In this document: in pieces, positions 22,801 through 37,800 of the stretch
Layout: every line of letters starts with the position of its first letter
How positions within the stretch are numbered: the stretch's first letter is position 1
Source: Siphonodentalium dalli
Taxonomy: Eukaryota; Mollusca; Scaphopoda; Gadilida; Siphonodentaliidae
Assembly: GCA_032622095.1 (NCBI GenBank)
Contig: CP136064.1
Span: forward strand, 110,968,004 to 111,032,003
DNA: 64,000 bases
Direction: 5' to 3'
The notes under the pieces: generated by a model
Seen by the model: only the letters and a program-made list of their open reading frames with translations
The model's database searches: none
What the model was told of the DNA's origin: nothing
Position numbers and translations under genes: made by a program

Positions 22801-25800
22801 ATTACAGGCACATGTCCTGTAGTGAGGGGCCAGTTGGCACTTGGCAGCCTTGTTATATTTCCATTTACTCGTCCATCTAGAGTTATCTTTCTTAGATGCC
22901 TTACAATATGTAGAGTAAACACAAATGGTCTTTGCAATGTATTAGATATCGATGATGCAGTGCATTTACTTACCCATGTTAAAGATTAGTTGTAAATAAA
23001 TTTCTTTTTAATATCTGTCACATGCTTCCCCAGCGATATATTGTTCAAACAAAGACCCGGGGTATTGGTATTCTGAAGAGGATATGGCTGTATATCAAGT
23101 TTGTGTTTGGTAACTTTGGTAACACTTTCCCCATGTTTACTGGTCATTTATTTATCATTGTCTGATTAGGAAGTTAGTGTGTGCCGCCAACAACATACAT
23201 TTACTTGGTGAATCATCCAAAGCAGCAGACATGTCCCATTACATAATTTATAAACTAGCAGCCTGTGTTAACATACACTCAGATTCATACTGATACTGAG
23301 TCTATCATATCCCCGCCAACTTTCATTTCTCAGAATGCTTGTGGTCTTTCTCCAAATTATATAACTTCGCACCACGTTAATAATTTCGATTGGACACTAA
23401 CAGTGAGTTCTGATTGGCGCTACTGGTGTGGAATACTGCAGTTTGGGAAAGAGAAAATCTATGACAAGTAATCAGACCCACTATATGTGGGTCTGTACTA
23501 CTCTGTAGTTAAGTTGGACAGGCAAACTAGTTGATCTTAAAATAATGTTTGGGGTAGCGTGAGGTAGAATAGGTTATTTAACACACCTGTATCACTACAT
23601 GTTGACTCAATTAGTGTGTACAATATATATCTAAAAGCTTATTAGCTCAACTTGACAAACTCAATCATTCGGCATATCCTGCATATTTCATTCGAATGAT
23701 TCCAAAGTTCATATGGCTCTCCAGGTTGACCGCTGGTATTTCTTTTCACATTCATTGTCTCTCCATTAAAGGTACACAATCCGATCCAATGGTTCCCGTA
23801 TCATCAGATTACAACAACAACATTTCTTCAAAAGATGCTTTATAGTTTTTAGAATCAAATAATTACCAAAAAATAATGGTAACTGCTGTCATCTCTAGTA
23901 TAAAATTTTCCAAAATGTGTTATATACCAACATATTGTTCAATGAAATTTGGTTTCGGAGAGTATGTCAGTCAGCTCTCGTCAAATTTTTGCTAGGCCGC
24001 CAAATATTCCAGGTGGTGAAAAATAACAGATTTCAAAAATTGATATCTGTTAACACTGAGCTTTGATGAGTTCCTCGACTTAATTGAAATATTTTACCCC
24101 TGAAGACAAAGAAATAGGAAAAATATAGGAGCGTTAATTTGGACTATGTATCATTAAGTTGAGCTGCAGTGTCATTGACACTTTCATATTGAACTAACTG
24201 TATGTAGCAATCAGGCATAGCTTGGCAACTTGGTTATATTTTAGAGAGGTCACTATTTCCGATTGAATCATGCCTTTATATTTCACTGGTACCTGATCGA
24301 TAAAGACAAAGTTTCCCGCTTCAAAATTACCCTTAGTTATGGACTTTCTTGCCTTGTCTGATCTGTGATAAAAAAAAATTATTTGATTTGCGAATTTTGA
24401 TATTCAGTTTGATTCAGTAACAAAATACTCTGTGGAGCCTAATCTCTATACTGTTGATTACGTGTACAAAAAGGGTTCAGAGCTCAATTTCAAAGGAAAC
24501 CTTGCCAAATCTGCTTCCTATCATACCTTGAACTGTTTACTGAGTCAGAGAATACAGAGTAAATATCTAAATTCATCGACATTCACAAAAACATATATGC
24601 ATCAATTAGCATTGCCATTTTGTAGGTTCTGATATAATTTGGGTATATCTTTGGAGCCTTGTAGTGGTTTTTGTTAACAAGTAATGGTAAGGAACAGGGC
24701 ATACGGTTTTCATCAATTTAGTAATGCCCCATTCCCACTGTAATAATTTAAAACTATGTTTCAATATGATTTAATTTTGACCTTGCGATATAATTTAGTT
24801 ATATGCAGAGTTACATTTGGTATACAAAGTATTATAAATATAGCGGTAAATTTGAATTTAAATGATCCAACTTTTTCTAAATTGGTACCAAATTGGAAAA
24901 CAAAGTTGTATCTCCTCTGTTTTTATGTGCCTATTTCATTTTCTTTAGTTGAGTTTTCACGAGATTTGAGAAAATACACGAATTGCCACATCATGTTTTT
25001 AGCTCTTTAATTCTAAAATTGAGTGTTCTTGTTCACCTTATATAGGTGTTTTCATATGATTGTTGAACTTATTGTTTACATTCACAGTTACCATGGCGAG
25101 GGCTATTGAGATGAAACATAGCTCCAGTCTGATCTCAGCTCTAGCTTATGAAACATCACAACTCTATCAGAAAGCAGGTAGGTTTATCCCTTTCTATACT
25201 AAATGGATTCTCCCAGTCAGTTAAAAAGTGTACATTGGAAAGGTCTATTATTGATTTGGATGGATGTTAAGGTGATAAAAGCAGATGACAGATAAATATA
25301 AGATAATAAGTTCTATGGTCATTTGTTGAACTTATTATCTGAACATTTCCTAAGGGATAACTACTCATCAATGATGATTTAGTATAGAAAGGGTTAAACA
25401 GGCAATCTAGATGTAGATAACGTCATACTAAGCCAAAAAATTGTTACGTAAGCACTCTGCCATGTTCCATAAACTCTGGAGCATGCTACTTTTTAAAGAA
25501 TGGAATGGAATGGATGTGTGAGTATTGTAATAGGCTGTCAAAATATAGTGTAACAGGGTTCACAAGGATTTCTACCCCTTCCTGGAAAAGTGTTCCAAAT
25601 TCTGTTTCTCCTTGGAAAGTGCTTCAGTTTAGTGAGGCATACATAGTCATGGCAATTCTTTCAAAAACTATATCTGCCAGAAAGAAAATTAATGAAACTT
25701 CATATTCATACTAATATTCAAAGTCATTTGTTTTCTGGGAATAGATACACATGGAATAGATTGTATTTGAACTAATAAATCAGTAGGTGTACTGGTTGTA

Positions 25801-28800
25801 ATATTAGCTTTTTATTTGTATGATTTTCAGAAGGAGTCTTCAAAGTGTTTGTATTTAATCCTTCCTTGACCGGATCTTTGTGAAATTTTGCGAAAACTCT
25901 GTGCCAATGCATTCTCTTATATATATGCATGTCTCCCATAGGAGCATCACATATATAAGAGAATACATTGGTCTTAACAATATTTACCTTGAATTTGTAA
26001 GACAGTGCATTCTCTAAAATATGCGAGGCTCCCTATGGGAGACTCGCATATATAAGAGAATGCACTGGCAGCATAACAAGTACCGTTATGAAAGTATTAA
26101 TGTAATTCTGATAAACTTATTTTTCATGAAAAACATGTCACCTATTTTGGACTGACATCATAATTATCTCTTTGTTTAATCCTATATTACCAAGAGTGTA
26201 TACTGTATTTTCGGTTTACTATAAACACAAATTAATGGAAAAATGCATAAATTCTTCCGACTTTGCAGCTGCAATGAACTTCAATTTGTGTCAGGATGGA
26301 ATAATTATTCACCCACACATAACCTAAATAACACTTGTCTTGTCGTTATAGGGTTTTAAGCCTAAATAGCAAATAATGATAGTGAATTCTACAGTTATGA
26401 TCAGAGTTATGTATGCTCTTTTCAACTGAATGTATTATTTTTAACCCAAAAAGTTGATAAACATGAGGTGTTTAAATCAAAATGTTTTGCCTTAAACCGT
26501 AAATTGTTAGTTATTAGATCAAGAGCTCTGTAATATACCCCAATTATAGACATAAATATATTTTTATTGCATTCAAATTGGACACATTTAATTTTGTAGA
26601 AGACTGCTTATCCAGCTTGGATGCTAAAGTGGCCGGCAAATGGATGAAATATTTCCAACTGAAGGCTAATTTCTATTCGGCATATGTGAGTTATTCTCTA
26701 AGATGGTTATCCACAATATTATAATATAAGCTTAACCCTTTCTATTTTAAATGGATTCTCCAACTCAGTCACCAAAGTACACATTGGAATGATCTATTTA
26801 TTAATTTAGAGGGAATTTCATAGAAAATAGATGGTATATAATAAAAATGCAGAAGGAGCAGGGGGGTTCTGCAGAAAAAGTCAAGGCACAGGGAGGGGGT
26901 TGGTGGGTGGTTTGAGGTCGGAAAAATTGTGTGATGCAAATTTTTTCCAATCAACACATTTATCAAAGATTAATTGGGAAACATTAAAATATTGGAATAA
27001 TATCACTTAGTTTTGTACTGTGATTACATGTTGCATCATTTCTGAGTATGATATGCCCATATTAGTTATTAGAGAACACTATATGCATCACCAGTTTGGA
27101 TGCTAATGATTATATTATACTAGTTCATGCAGCCCAGCTGTGTAGCTATTGGGTTGGCTGATTTTTTAACCTACATCAATTAACAATGCATATCATTTCA
27201 TTTCAAAGGCACAGGGTTTTAATGATATTATAGAGCCTATATTCCACACTCAATACTATCACATGTACTTCAGGCAACGGCGATCAAGGTCTTGTTCTTC
27301 CTCTGTATTTCTGCTAGTCAATATTCAAGTCAATAAGCATGTACCAGTAGTCCTATACATGGCTACACATATAAAACATAAACCCATTTTGAATGACAAA
27401 ATGTTCATCTGCATGTCAACGGTATAACATTATAACAAACTATTTGTAAATATCATCTTGCCCTCTGAGCCCTTTACACCAGTCAGTGGATACCAAAACC
27501 ATTTTATTTTGTATGTGATGGTAGTCCACACATAAGCAATCAAACAATCACTGACATACATCCCAGTCCATTAGGGTGCCACATGGAATGCATTGGCCAA
27601 GAAGCTTGAACACTCTATGCACATATGCACTATTATTGTGAGGCGAATGTTATAGGCCTATGATGAAATCCATATACATAATGCATATCTTTATTTATTC
27701 AGAAGTATTTCAATTTTAGCAAAAATATGGGAAGCAGATACCTATGGGAACAGTTTTTTATGATTTTGCTTCTGATCATGCTACCACAATTCAACTGTTT
27801 TGGGCTGTATTAATGTTGGAATATGCTAAATAGTAATTGCTAGAAAGAACCAGGCTGATAAAATGTTATTGCATATTATTCTGATTTATTTGCTAATTTT
27901 AGGGGGGTAGGTCCCAAAAACCTATGTACTGTCTATAATTTATAAGTTTCACTAGATGTTTGCCAATGTTAAAAACGTGTAGTGTTGGCGCCATAATATC
28001 ACATGACTTTTCCCACCAGGCGCATATTCATAGCAATACCATAGTAAAATGTTGCAAGTTACACGTACGTATGGCTGATCCTGGCTAATATTCCAATTCA
28101 CCCTAGAGTAGTGTTCACAGACTTTTAAGTCAGCAGCCCAAAATGCCATTCGACTAATATTCAAAGGAGTGACACTATTATATAAAAGGGAAGCCATCAA
28201 CTAAGTGCTCGTGGTCGACTTATGCCAACAATTGACAATTTTAGAGAGGGTGACATCGGACTCATTGAATATTTAGGCTCTGTATTACTGGATATTAGTT
28301 TAAATATCGTATCATTTTGTGTATGTTATGTGAAGCAAGTTGTTAAACATTGCTCTTATCTATTGTATAAAATGTGTGAAATTGAAATTATTGTGTCGTC
28401 TACAATTTTGTCGGATGACTGGGAATTCTCCCCCAAACTAAGATATAAACTGTAGTCAGCATCTCTATGATGTACCCAATTATGACACCTCGACCCAAAA
28501 CAATACCTGTCTGAATGAGAAGACCCCATAAAAATTATTAGGAAATCCAGTGATGACGAAACTGGTTTATGCCCATTATAAAGTGCAGATCAGTGTTAAA
28601 TCCACATGGATGGTATCCTGAAAAAAATTGTATATCTGAAGAAGTTTGTCAGTTGCTTTCCATGGGTTGGCAGTTTCTATTATAGCATTGGAGTGATTTC
28701 CCATGAAGCAATCAGCTGCGTCATCTTTCCTACACCAGCAATAGAATTGACATCATCGTGAATAGGTCTATCTTTTGAAACAGTGATTAACCTGAACAAA

Positions 28801-31800
28801 CAAAGCCATTATGATTGCTAATCAGCAGATTTCGTTCTGGAGGATGACATAGTTTCCTATCATATTGCAGTGGTATCAGGGACCAGCCGAGAGGGCGACG
28901 TGGGCGACTTCTTCGCCCTAGCGCCGTCCGCTTCGCCTTATTTTTGCAGTCGGGCGAAGTTCAAGTCGCCCTAAAAATTCCAAAGTTGACTGACGAAATT
29001 CGCAAAATGCCCCAAATAATTTATGATAATTTACAACTGTCAACTGTGATTGCACACAATTCTCCACTTACAGGGTGTATCATGGTGTTATAAAACAATT
29101 AACACCTGTAATGCTCCAATCTGGAAGCATGTTGACAACGGAGTCTGATTACTGGCAGCTGTGAAAACATCGTCGGGCCTCAAGTGTTAATCTGGTTGTT
29201 GTTATTTTTAGATTACTGTGATTACCACACCTTACAATGAAGATTACAACTCACACCTCTCACAATGGGTCAATTCATCACTCCCTCTATGGAGTTTGGT
29301 TAAAGAAATTTTAAAACAAATTCATTTGTGAAGCATATTAAAATTTCAAACGGGATTACTGACAGAGCGCAGTAAAAGTGTTCATGATTTCATTTCGGTT
29401 CTGTTTGATAAATATTGTTGGCATTTTTAACAACCCGAAAAATATGAAATAAAATCCTGTCATTCTCCCACAATTACGATATAAAATGCTGCTATCCTCT
29501 CACAATTATGTTTGGGTATTATTAATAGTTATTAGGGTCATGAAGTGAACATAATGACTCCATATTTCAACCATTGTTTCATAAGTTTAATTGACATATT
29601 TCATCTCTCCTATTTTCGTTCTATAGCGACTCCTGTCGTAGTACTGATCAAATTAAATTTTGTAGACTCAATTCGCCCTATAGAACGGCCACTTCGCCTT
29701 ATTTTTATAGTAGGGCGAAGTCATTTCGCCCTGAAAATCTGGTCTAGGCTGGTCCCTGATTGGTATTAAACAGACATGGATCTTTCGATGAATCCCAAAA
29801 TTATGTTTACTTAATGTGGTAAGAGGTATCTCAAAACATACCTATGAGAAAGATTTCCAAACAAATTCGTCGATATACATGTAGCACTGAAAATACGTGT
29901 TTTGTTTCTTATATTTTTTATATAAATTTGAGATCTTTTTGGTTTTTTAGTCAGTGGTCACATAAAATTGGAACTATAGACCATGGGACGAAAATCTAGA
30001 GCAGTCGTCTCTCTGAGATGTTTATGGCACTACTTAATTTTGATGATTAAAATGAAAAATAAACCAGTATGTGAAGTTTTTTAATAGTTTCAATGTTAAG
30101 ATAAAGCAATATACCTTTTCTAGTTATTCCGTTTACATAATTTTGATGAATACAAATGGCACCGGGTCCATATGCTGTGTTCGAAGTTGTATATTTGATT
30201 TAATTCAATGCATCTTTCTGGACGTATAATGCTCATAGAAAGGTAGTTCAGGTATTTATCGACCTATTTCGATACCAGGAAAATTTCAAAAGCGTATAGT
30301 ATTATGTGTATTTTGGAGTCAATCTGCCATGTGGCTTCAAACTATCCTTGAAAATTAGCTTATTCTCTGTGGGTTCCTCACACATTCTATTTATATTTCA
30401 GGCATTCAGCTACCATGGTGAGACATTACTCGCTCAGGATAAATGTGGAGAGGCTATCAGGGCACTACAGGAGGCTGTTAAATGTATGTCTATTTTTCTT
30501 TTAGCCCCTGATATACTGTTTTGCATATGTCCATCCGTCCATCAGGGCGTACGTCTACCAGTGGTTCTGATGTCTGTTTAGCTCATAACCGGTACAGTAG
30601 TGCTCCGATCACAATGAAATTTGGTATGGATGTTCACTACTATGAGGACATTCAATGGAGTGTTCAATCATTTTGTTTGGGTTTTCCTTTCTAGATTTAT
30701 TCATCTTTGTTTGGGCAGCAGCAATTTAATAGCCTGGTTTACAAACCCCTCCTATAACTTTTTTCTCAATATTGCAAAAAAAACAAACATTTTTGGTTTA
30801 TGATTGGTTTATTATCACGCTGATTAAAATATGAAGCATATAACCACAGAGGTGAAGAAAATGTATGTTAGCAGTGTCTATTTTGCTTCCACCTACTTTT
30901 TCATTATTTTTATACAGGTTTCTGAACAGAAATACCTTAATTTATTTTTATAATTTAAGTAAAACTTATCTTTTTCAAAAATCTTGTGAAAGTCATCGAC
31001 AATTCTGCTATTTGTCAATTGTCGTGGTGGTGATGCATTATTTTATTTTTCCCCCTCCTTCATCTACTTTTTTTCAACCCAAATCTCCGTAAACAAGGAT
31101 ATTTTTTTGCTGTGGACTTATCTGGAAATGTTGGTCTGTCTATCTGTCCGATGTCTGTTGAGCTTATAACCTGAATGGTAGTGCTCAGATCTCAATGAAA
31201 TTGGGCATGGATGTTCACTACTATGAGGACATTCAATGGAGTGTTCAATCATTTTGTTCGGGTTTTCCATTCTAGAGTTATTCAACTTTGTTTATCTGCA
31301 AATGTTGGTTTTTGTATCTGTCCAAGCAGATATCTCAACCACCAGTTGTCAGATCTCACTGAAATTTGGTATAGATGTTCACTAGTATGAGGACATTCAA
31401 TGTAGTGTTCAATTGTTTTGTTCGGATTTTATTCATCTTTGTTTAGGCCAAAAAATAATATACCTATGTTCTGGTGACATGCAAGAAAAACATAGGGGGG
31501 GGGGGATTTCATTTTATTTTATTTTTTCATTTTATTTTCAACTTTCCTTGACATAAACATGAATAACCCCCAAACCGCTTCTATTTGTTTGTAATGGACA
31601 ATAAAAATAATAAAACTAAGTGGATAAAAATTTATTGTTTATTGACTAAAACATGAAAACATAATCCTGTACAGCATCACATAGAAGAAATTACAGCATG
31701 AATCTGTGAGGAAATTAATTAAATTAACTTCCTCAATAGCTCTTTATATAAGGTACCTGTAGTGAAATAAAGAGCTAATTAACTTTGTCACAGGTACATG

Positions 31801-34800
31801 GTGTAATGTGTTCTATGAGCTAAATCAACTCATATCCCCCTCCCAGCGATAGTATGGATCACATACACAGAAATGTGTTTCCTTTCTAGCGCTATATATT
31901 TGATTGTACAGTACATGTATGTATGATATTTAAGTTATAATTAGATAAATTAATCATGTACAGTTATTCAGTTAGATATATCTTCTGTTATAATAGAATA
32001 TCAAAAAAATCTAGCTGCTCTTGATATCACACATGATGGCATCACTACGAACTGATAATATAAATCAACAAGAAATATATAGAGATCTTGTTTCCTAACA
32101 ATTAAATATTTTTTTGAAAGTTATAATAATATATCTTTAAAAATTCTTAAAAAATTACACCCAAGGGTGGAGGATCATCATGGAACTGTCTCCACAATTT
32201 CGATCTTTACTAATATTTAGATCGACAATAGGTGACTGTGATCCAATGAATAAACCATTTTCAAGCGGAGTTTTAACGTAACAAATGATGACAACATGTG
32301 AATATTATCCACGTGATTTTATTTTATGATTAAAGTACAAAATTACCATGAGAATGGAAGTATAAATCACAAATTATCCACAACATTGCCAATTTAGAAA
32401 ACGATAATCTCGCAGATATTTCAGTGGAAAAAACATTTTGATTTCCAGTTTTGTTTTCTGATCGTGACCTTGACCAAAACTTTTACAAAATGATTTATTT
32501 GATAAAACAAACACTATATTCTTTCCAGTTAATCAGCTATGTCAATGAATACAATGAAATAACTTTAGAACAGGAAATTGATATGATTTAACAACTCATA
32601 TTTTATAAAGACAACATGACTATCAATTTCCTAGAAACACGTAGTCATATGCAAAATAATTTTACCAGATCTGCGCGATCAGTCATATACTATAGCAAGT
32701 TAAAGAATATTAGTAATTTGAAACATAGAATTAAGCAGATTTTAATAGTTTTATTGTAACTACTTATAAAAAACTTTTATAATGGCTGTGACATAATTGA
32801 AGTGTGGTATAATTTCTGGTTTAACAGTACATGCTGTGTGTCTGGTTTACTCAATATCAGTTTACACAGAAATAAAATAGCGGCACGTACAAAATTTGCT
32901 AAATCAATAAAAAGAAAACGGCCGGAGGCGCCGGCATAGGGGCGGGCGATTAACCAGAAACACAGGTCTTTTTTTGGCCTTATCTAAAAATGCTGATTTA
33001 TGGGTCTGTCTATCTGCCTGAGTATCTTAGTCATAGGTTATAGGTATGGTCACACTAGGCGGTATGCCACATGGGGGTATGCATTGAACTGCAGTTCATC
33101 TCTTGTTAAATTTGCAAATTATGAAATGGGACACGGCTGTCATTTTGTGAGTATAACGTGTAAATGTATTTCGCATGTGGCACACTGACTTTCCGAGTGT
33201 CCCAATAATAAGACCATGACAATCAATGCGGATCATGTTGTTTCTCAAACATGCCTGTCCGACTGAATGTACTAAATGATACTATAATTCCAGTTTACTG
33301 AAGCCTAACTTTGACTGTCCAGTTGATGCCTGAATTTCGGCAAATATGACTGTTCAAACATGTGCTTTATAATTAATATGTTCAGTGGCGTTCAAGCAAA
33401 TTATTTCACAATTCACGTAATATACAATCGGTTGAGTATCAACATCAATTTTGGGTGACTTTTAGTTCAGATAATGACGAAGAACCAGAAAATGAAAGCC
33501 TTGCGTTTATGTAGGGATATTTAACTGCTTTTGAACCAATAATTTCGAACCAAATTCAAATCGAACATCGAGACCACATTGTTTAACGAATTGAATATTC
33601 ACAGGACCCTTGTTTTTGTTTTGAAATTCTTATCAAAATTAGTTCACATATATAGACAGACATACCCATCGCTTTAAAAATATGGGAAATCCCTTATATA
33701 ACTAAATTTGAATCGCCATAGTTTAATTCTTGAAAGTGGCAATTCAAAACAGGAACTTTTTTTGGTGGCCATCCTCATCCACTATCCCTAACCGATCATG
33801 ATTTTAATCGGAAGTTAACACAAAAAAGATGCCACTTTCCTTTGAAATCAGCTGCTCTGATTACTCAGAAACCTTGCCTTGTTCAATTCAGCACCCAAAA
33901 TCCTCTTGTTTACTATTTGTTGTCAAACCAGAAACAGAAATAAAAAAGTGCTCCAATTTTGAAATTTCGATATCTCCCTATTATCTATATAATTTGTAAT
34001 GTCACAAAATCAGATTATTAGCTTTTATATGCCATATGGTCATTATAATACTTTCCTTAATTTGGTTTATATTTCTGGCAGGTTATGACAAGTCATCTCT
34101 ACTTTGTAAAGAGTATGCCGCATGCAAGGGACCTGGAACGATGGCCAAACCAGGAGATCATGTATTTTTTAGAAAGCTAGGACCACATTTGAAGAGAACG
34201 CTAGAAAAATGTGAGAGAGAAAATGGTCTCATGTGAGTAATACCCAGGTTCTCACATTCTTTAACCCTTTCATGATGGGAGCTGCATTGGTACATCATTA
34301 ATTATCATCTGCCAGTGCATTCAGTTATATATGCGAGTCTCCCATAAGGAGCCTCGCATATATAATAGAATGCACTGGCTTACAACGTCAAGGTAAATAT
34401 TGTTAGGCCAATGTATTCTCTTATATATTATGCAAGGATCCCCATGGGAGACTCACATATATAAGAGAATGCATTGGCACAGGGTTTTTGGAAAATTTCA
34501 TGGAAGGGTTAAGAACTAAAAACTTCGTAGGGAGGCGCCCGAACAGAGATCCAAAATTTCTAGTGGAATAGTGTAATATAACCAAATTGTTTTACATTTT
34601 CAAAGCAATTGTGCCTGATTCAACAACTCTAAATATAGTTTGCTATTCTGCAATTGAAATACTTTGAGTGCACACCTAGAATCTAAACAGAAAGAGTTTG
34701 CTATCTCGGTGCATATATCTGATTTATGGATGCGGGGAGTCACTATGTGTGTTCATTGTTCTAATTGGGCTTACTTCTGTGAGCACGAACAAACTCTCAT

Positions 34801-37800
34801 TTCTGATCAAAATGGCCATATATTGATCATAATGGCATATTAAGATTCCCTCAACTCAGATCAACCTTGATAATTGGTCCCAATTTTCGCCATGTCAGGG
34901 TTCGAACCCGCATCAACCTTGACTAGCGCAGACTGCGATTATCTTATCCACGACCTAACCACCTCAGCTATGGGGGCATCAAAAAAAGGAAGCCCTTTCA
35001 CTGAGAGTTGGGAATCATATTAGTCTGAACATGGCTTTGAATATTGACACATAACGGATCTGCCATTATATTGGAACTGCACTTCCTACGAAATTGTACA
35101 AGTGACCATGAATGGCAACAAGCCATATTTCCGACTAAATCCTGAAAAATTACCCATAATTCTGCTGTGGTTAAGGAGTCGATTATTTAGGGCATTACTG
35201 TAAGTGATGGCTCTCTCATGTCACTATGATTATGTCCAGACAGTATGTTTAACCATTTCTTTACTAAATACTCATTGACGAGTAGTTAAGAAATGTTGAG
35301 ATAATAAGTTCAACAAATAAGTCGTTTGTTGAAATTATTATCTCAATATTCCCAACAAAGAATAGGAATCCTGCACTTGTGTTATCTGTTCATCTGTCTT
35401 CTGTCTGTTTTTTATTTCCTGAATATCCCTCCAGATGAATACTAGCCATTCCAATGTATACTTTTATAACTGAGCAGGAGAAACCATAGTGTAAAGAAAG
35501 TGTTAAAATATAAAAAAAATTACTGATTAATATAATGGTGTACTTACTCATTATAATGGATTTATAAGTGGGCTCTTGTATTGTATAATATTTATTGATT
35601 CAAAGAAGTGTGATGTTAGGTTGTAAATTGAACTTCAGCCATAATGAATTCTCCTTGATAACAGTCCACCTCAATTTAGTAGGGAGAAGTGACTTATCTT
35701 AATTCAAAACCTCTAGGCTGGTCCCTGCCCTCAACTGCAGACCAGGTGTCCTCAAAAAGTTTCTGTTTTCCATCCTGATGTAAAATGCACCATGTTATTT
35801 ACTTCTTTGTATATTCAGGGATCCAGTTACAACAACATCATACACAATCTAACAGTTTTTAGCTCTAATTGACAAATTTCATCTATTGCCATGTGTTGGC
35901 TTCCATTGTGCATCTGTCCAACAATTTACTTTTGCACACATGCCACATCCGATCGCCACCAAGCATTATATGGATCTTCAGGGTCACCTCTAGATGGGAG
36001 CCATTTTACTGAATTTTTTTTAAAACATGGCCCGCCAGCAGCCATTTTGGATTTCAAATTTGAATACATCAGCACACCCTGCAGCTTGCATTTATTTTTT
36101 TGGAGAAATTTTTAATTTTTAATTTGTTTATGATTAAACCTCTATTTTGAACTATTGAATTAGAATGATTTCGGGTGAAAAACTTAGCTGCCGTCAGCCA
36201 TCTTGGTTTTTACACTTTGCATCACTAGATCCTCTGCACACCCTACAGACCACATCGTCCATCAAACTAGGTGTGTTAACAACATAGACAGTTGAAAGCA
36301 AAGTTTGAGTCAATGGTTGTTCCCAGAATAAAAATGTTCATTTCCAAAAAAGCCACCTTAATAAGCGACCTTAATATCCGGGGGACAAGTGGCCAAGCGG
36401 CCTTTTTTATATACTAGAGTCTTAATAAGAAGTAAAATAGGTTTCATTAAAATTGACCTGGTCTCCTGAATACATCTTTAGTACAGATATAATTTATTTC
36501 TCTATATCAGCTATCATGAGAAGGTTCCGTTTGATGCACCATTACTGGAGTTGAAAGCTACGTATGGCCTGGCCAGTCCTGAAGATTTCACACCACCAGC
36601 ACTAAATCCATTGTGGTCAATTGAAACTTACAACAAATTCAACACATCTATGGCACCCAAGCCCAAACCGTCAAACCTAGTAAGTACTATGTGCATTACT
36701 TCTGTCTTCGGAACTTATAAGTGGAATACCTCTCGACACCAAACGCGAAGCTATCAGATATTACAAGTTATTCATGTTCATCTAATGTATTGTATTGTTT
36801 TGTATATTTCCACTAAAGGAAGCCGTTCACACTGAACTATATGGATAGATGTCCTGCGTTTGTAAAACCATAGTAGAAAAGGGGTTAACTTTTTTGTGGT
36901 CGCCTACGATACCTCGCGGTCTCCAGTGGCCTGCTCGGATTAGTCACACATGCGCAGTCCCAATATAACCGAATGAATTTGCCAGTTTATTTTCTGCTAC
37001 CAAAGAGAGAAGTCTAAAGGGAGTATTGTTCCGAATTTGTCGTTTAACAACTAGACAACAAATTCAATTTATCGATACAATAATTACTGGTCGCCTACGC
37101 GTTAGTTTTTAGAATTATTGTTTCGAATTCACGGACCGTTTCGCTTCAAACATACAATTGTTCCGTGTTTTCGAATGGCGGCGGACTTAATATTTTTTGA
37201 ATCTGAAAATCGACATTTCGCCATAATCAGCCGCCATTTCAAGGCCTTACGAGGCGCATAGACTATTGTGAACAATTCATCTATGTAATTATTATAGAAC
37301 CTATAAGGTATGATATAATTTGTCAGATATAAAAAATGCCACGTGATTCGCTACCGGAAGTCTCCTAATTTCGTGGGAATTTATTTACGCGTGGACATTT
37401 ATTTAGCAATAATTACCATCGCTACTGACGCTATTTATCATAATGTTATGAACTACATTCTTTCTCATAATACTTTGTTGTTTTATGGCTCAATACAACT
37501 GATCCAGATGTGTTGGTCACATTTGAACTTAAAAGTTGATTACAATTTACATCTGGGTTTATCAATTCAATGTAAAAACAGTAGTGTCATTATTACTTTA
37601 ATAAATTGACAGAGATTGATATTGGACAAGTGTTATAATTATGTTCATGGTTTGATTCTCGTAACGGAGCATCACCTTCAATGTAACAATCTCAGCCATG
37701 TGCTAGCGGACCGGGGATTGCACCCTGGTCAGGGTATTCTGACAGAAATCAGAACTCGGTCCGATACCAAGTTTGTCAGGCTAACAAGTCCCATTTGAGA

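Noticed and set aside
34885-34980. Functional tRNA gene on the minus strand
   Set aside because: A- and B-boxes are good but the acceptor stem does not pair and no clean anticodon arm forms, so a SINE head or pseudogene is more likely.
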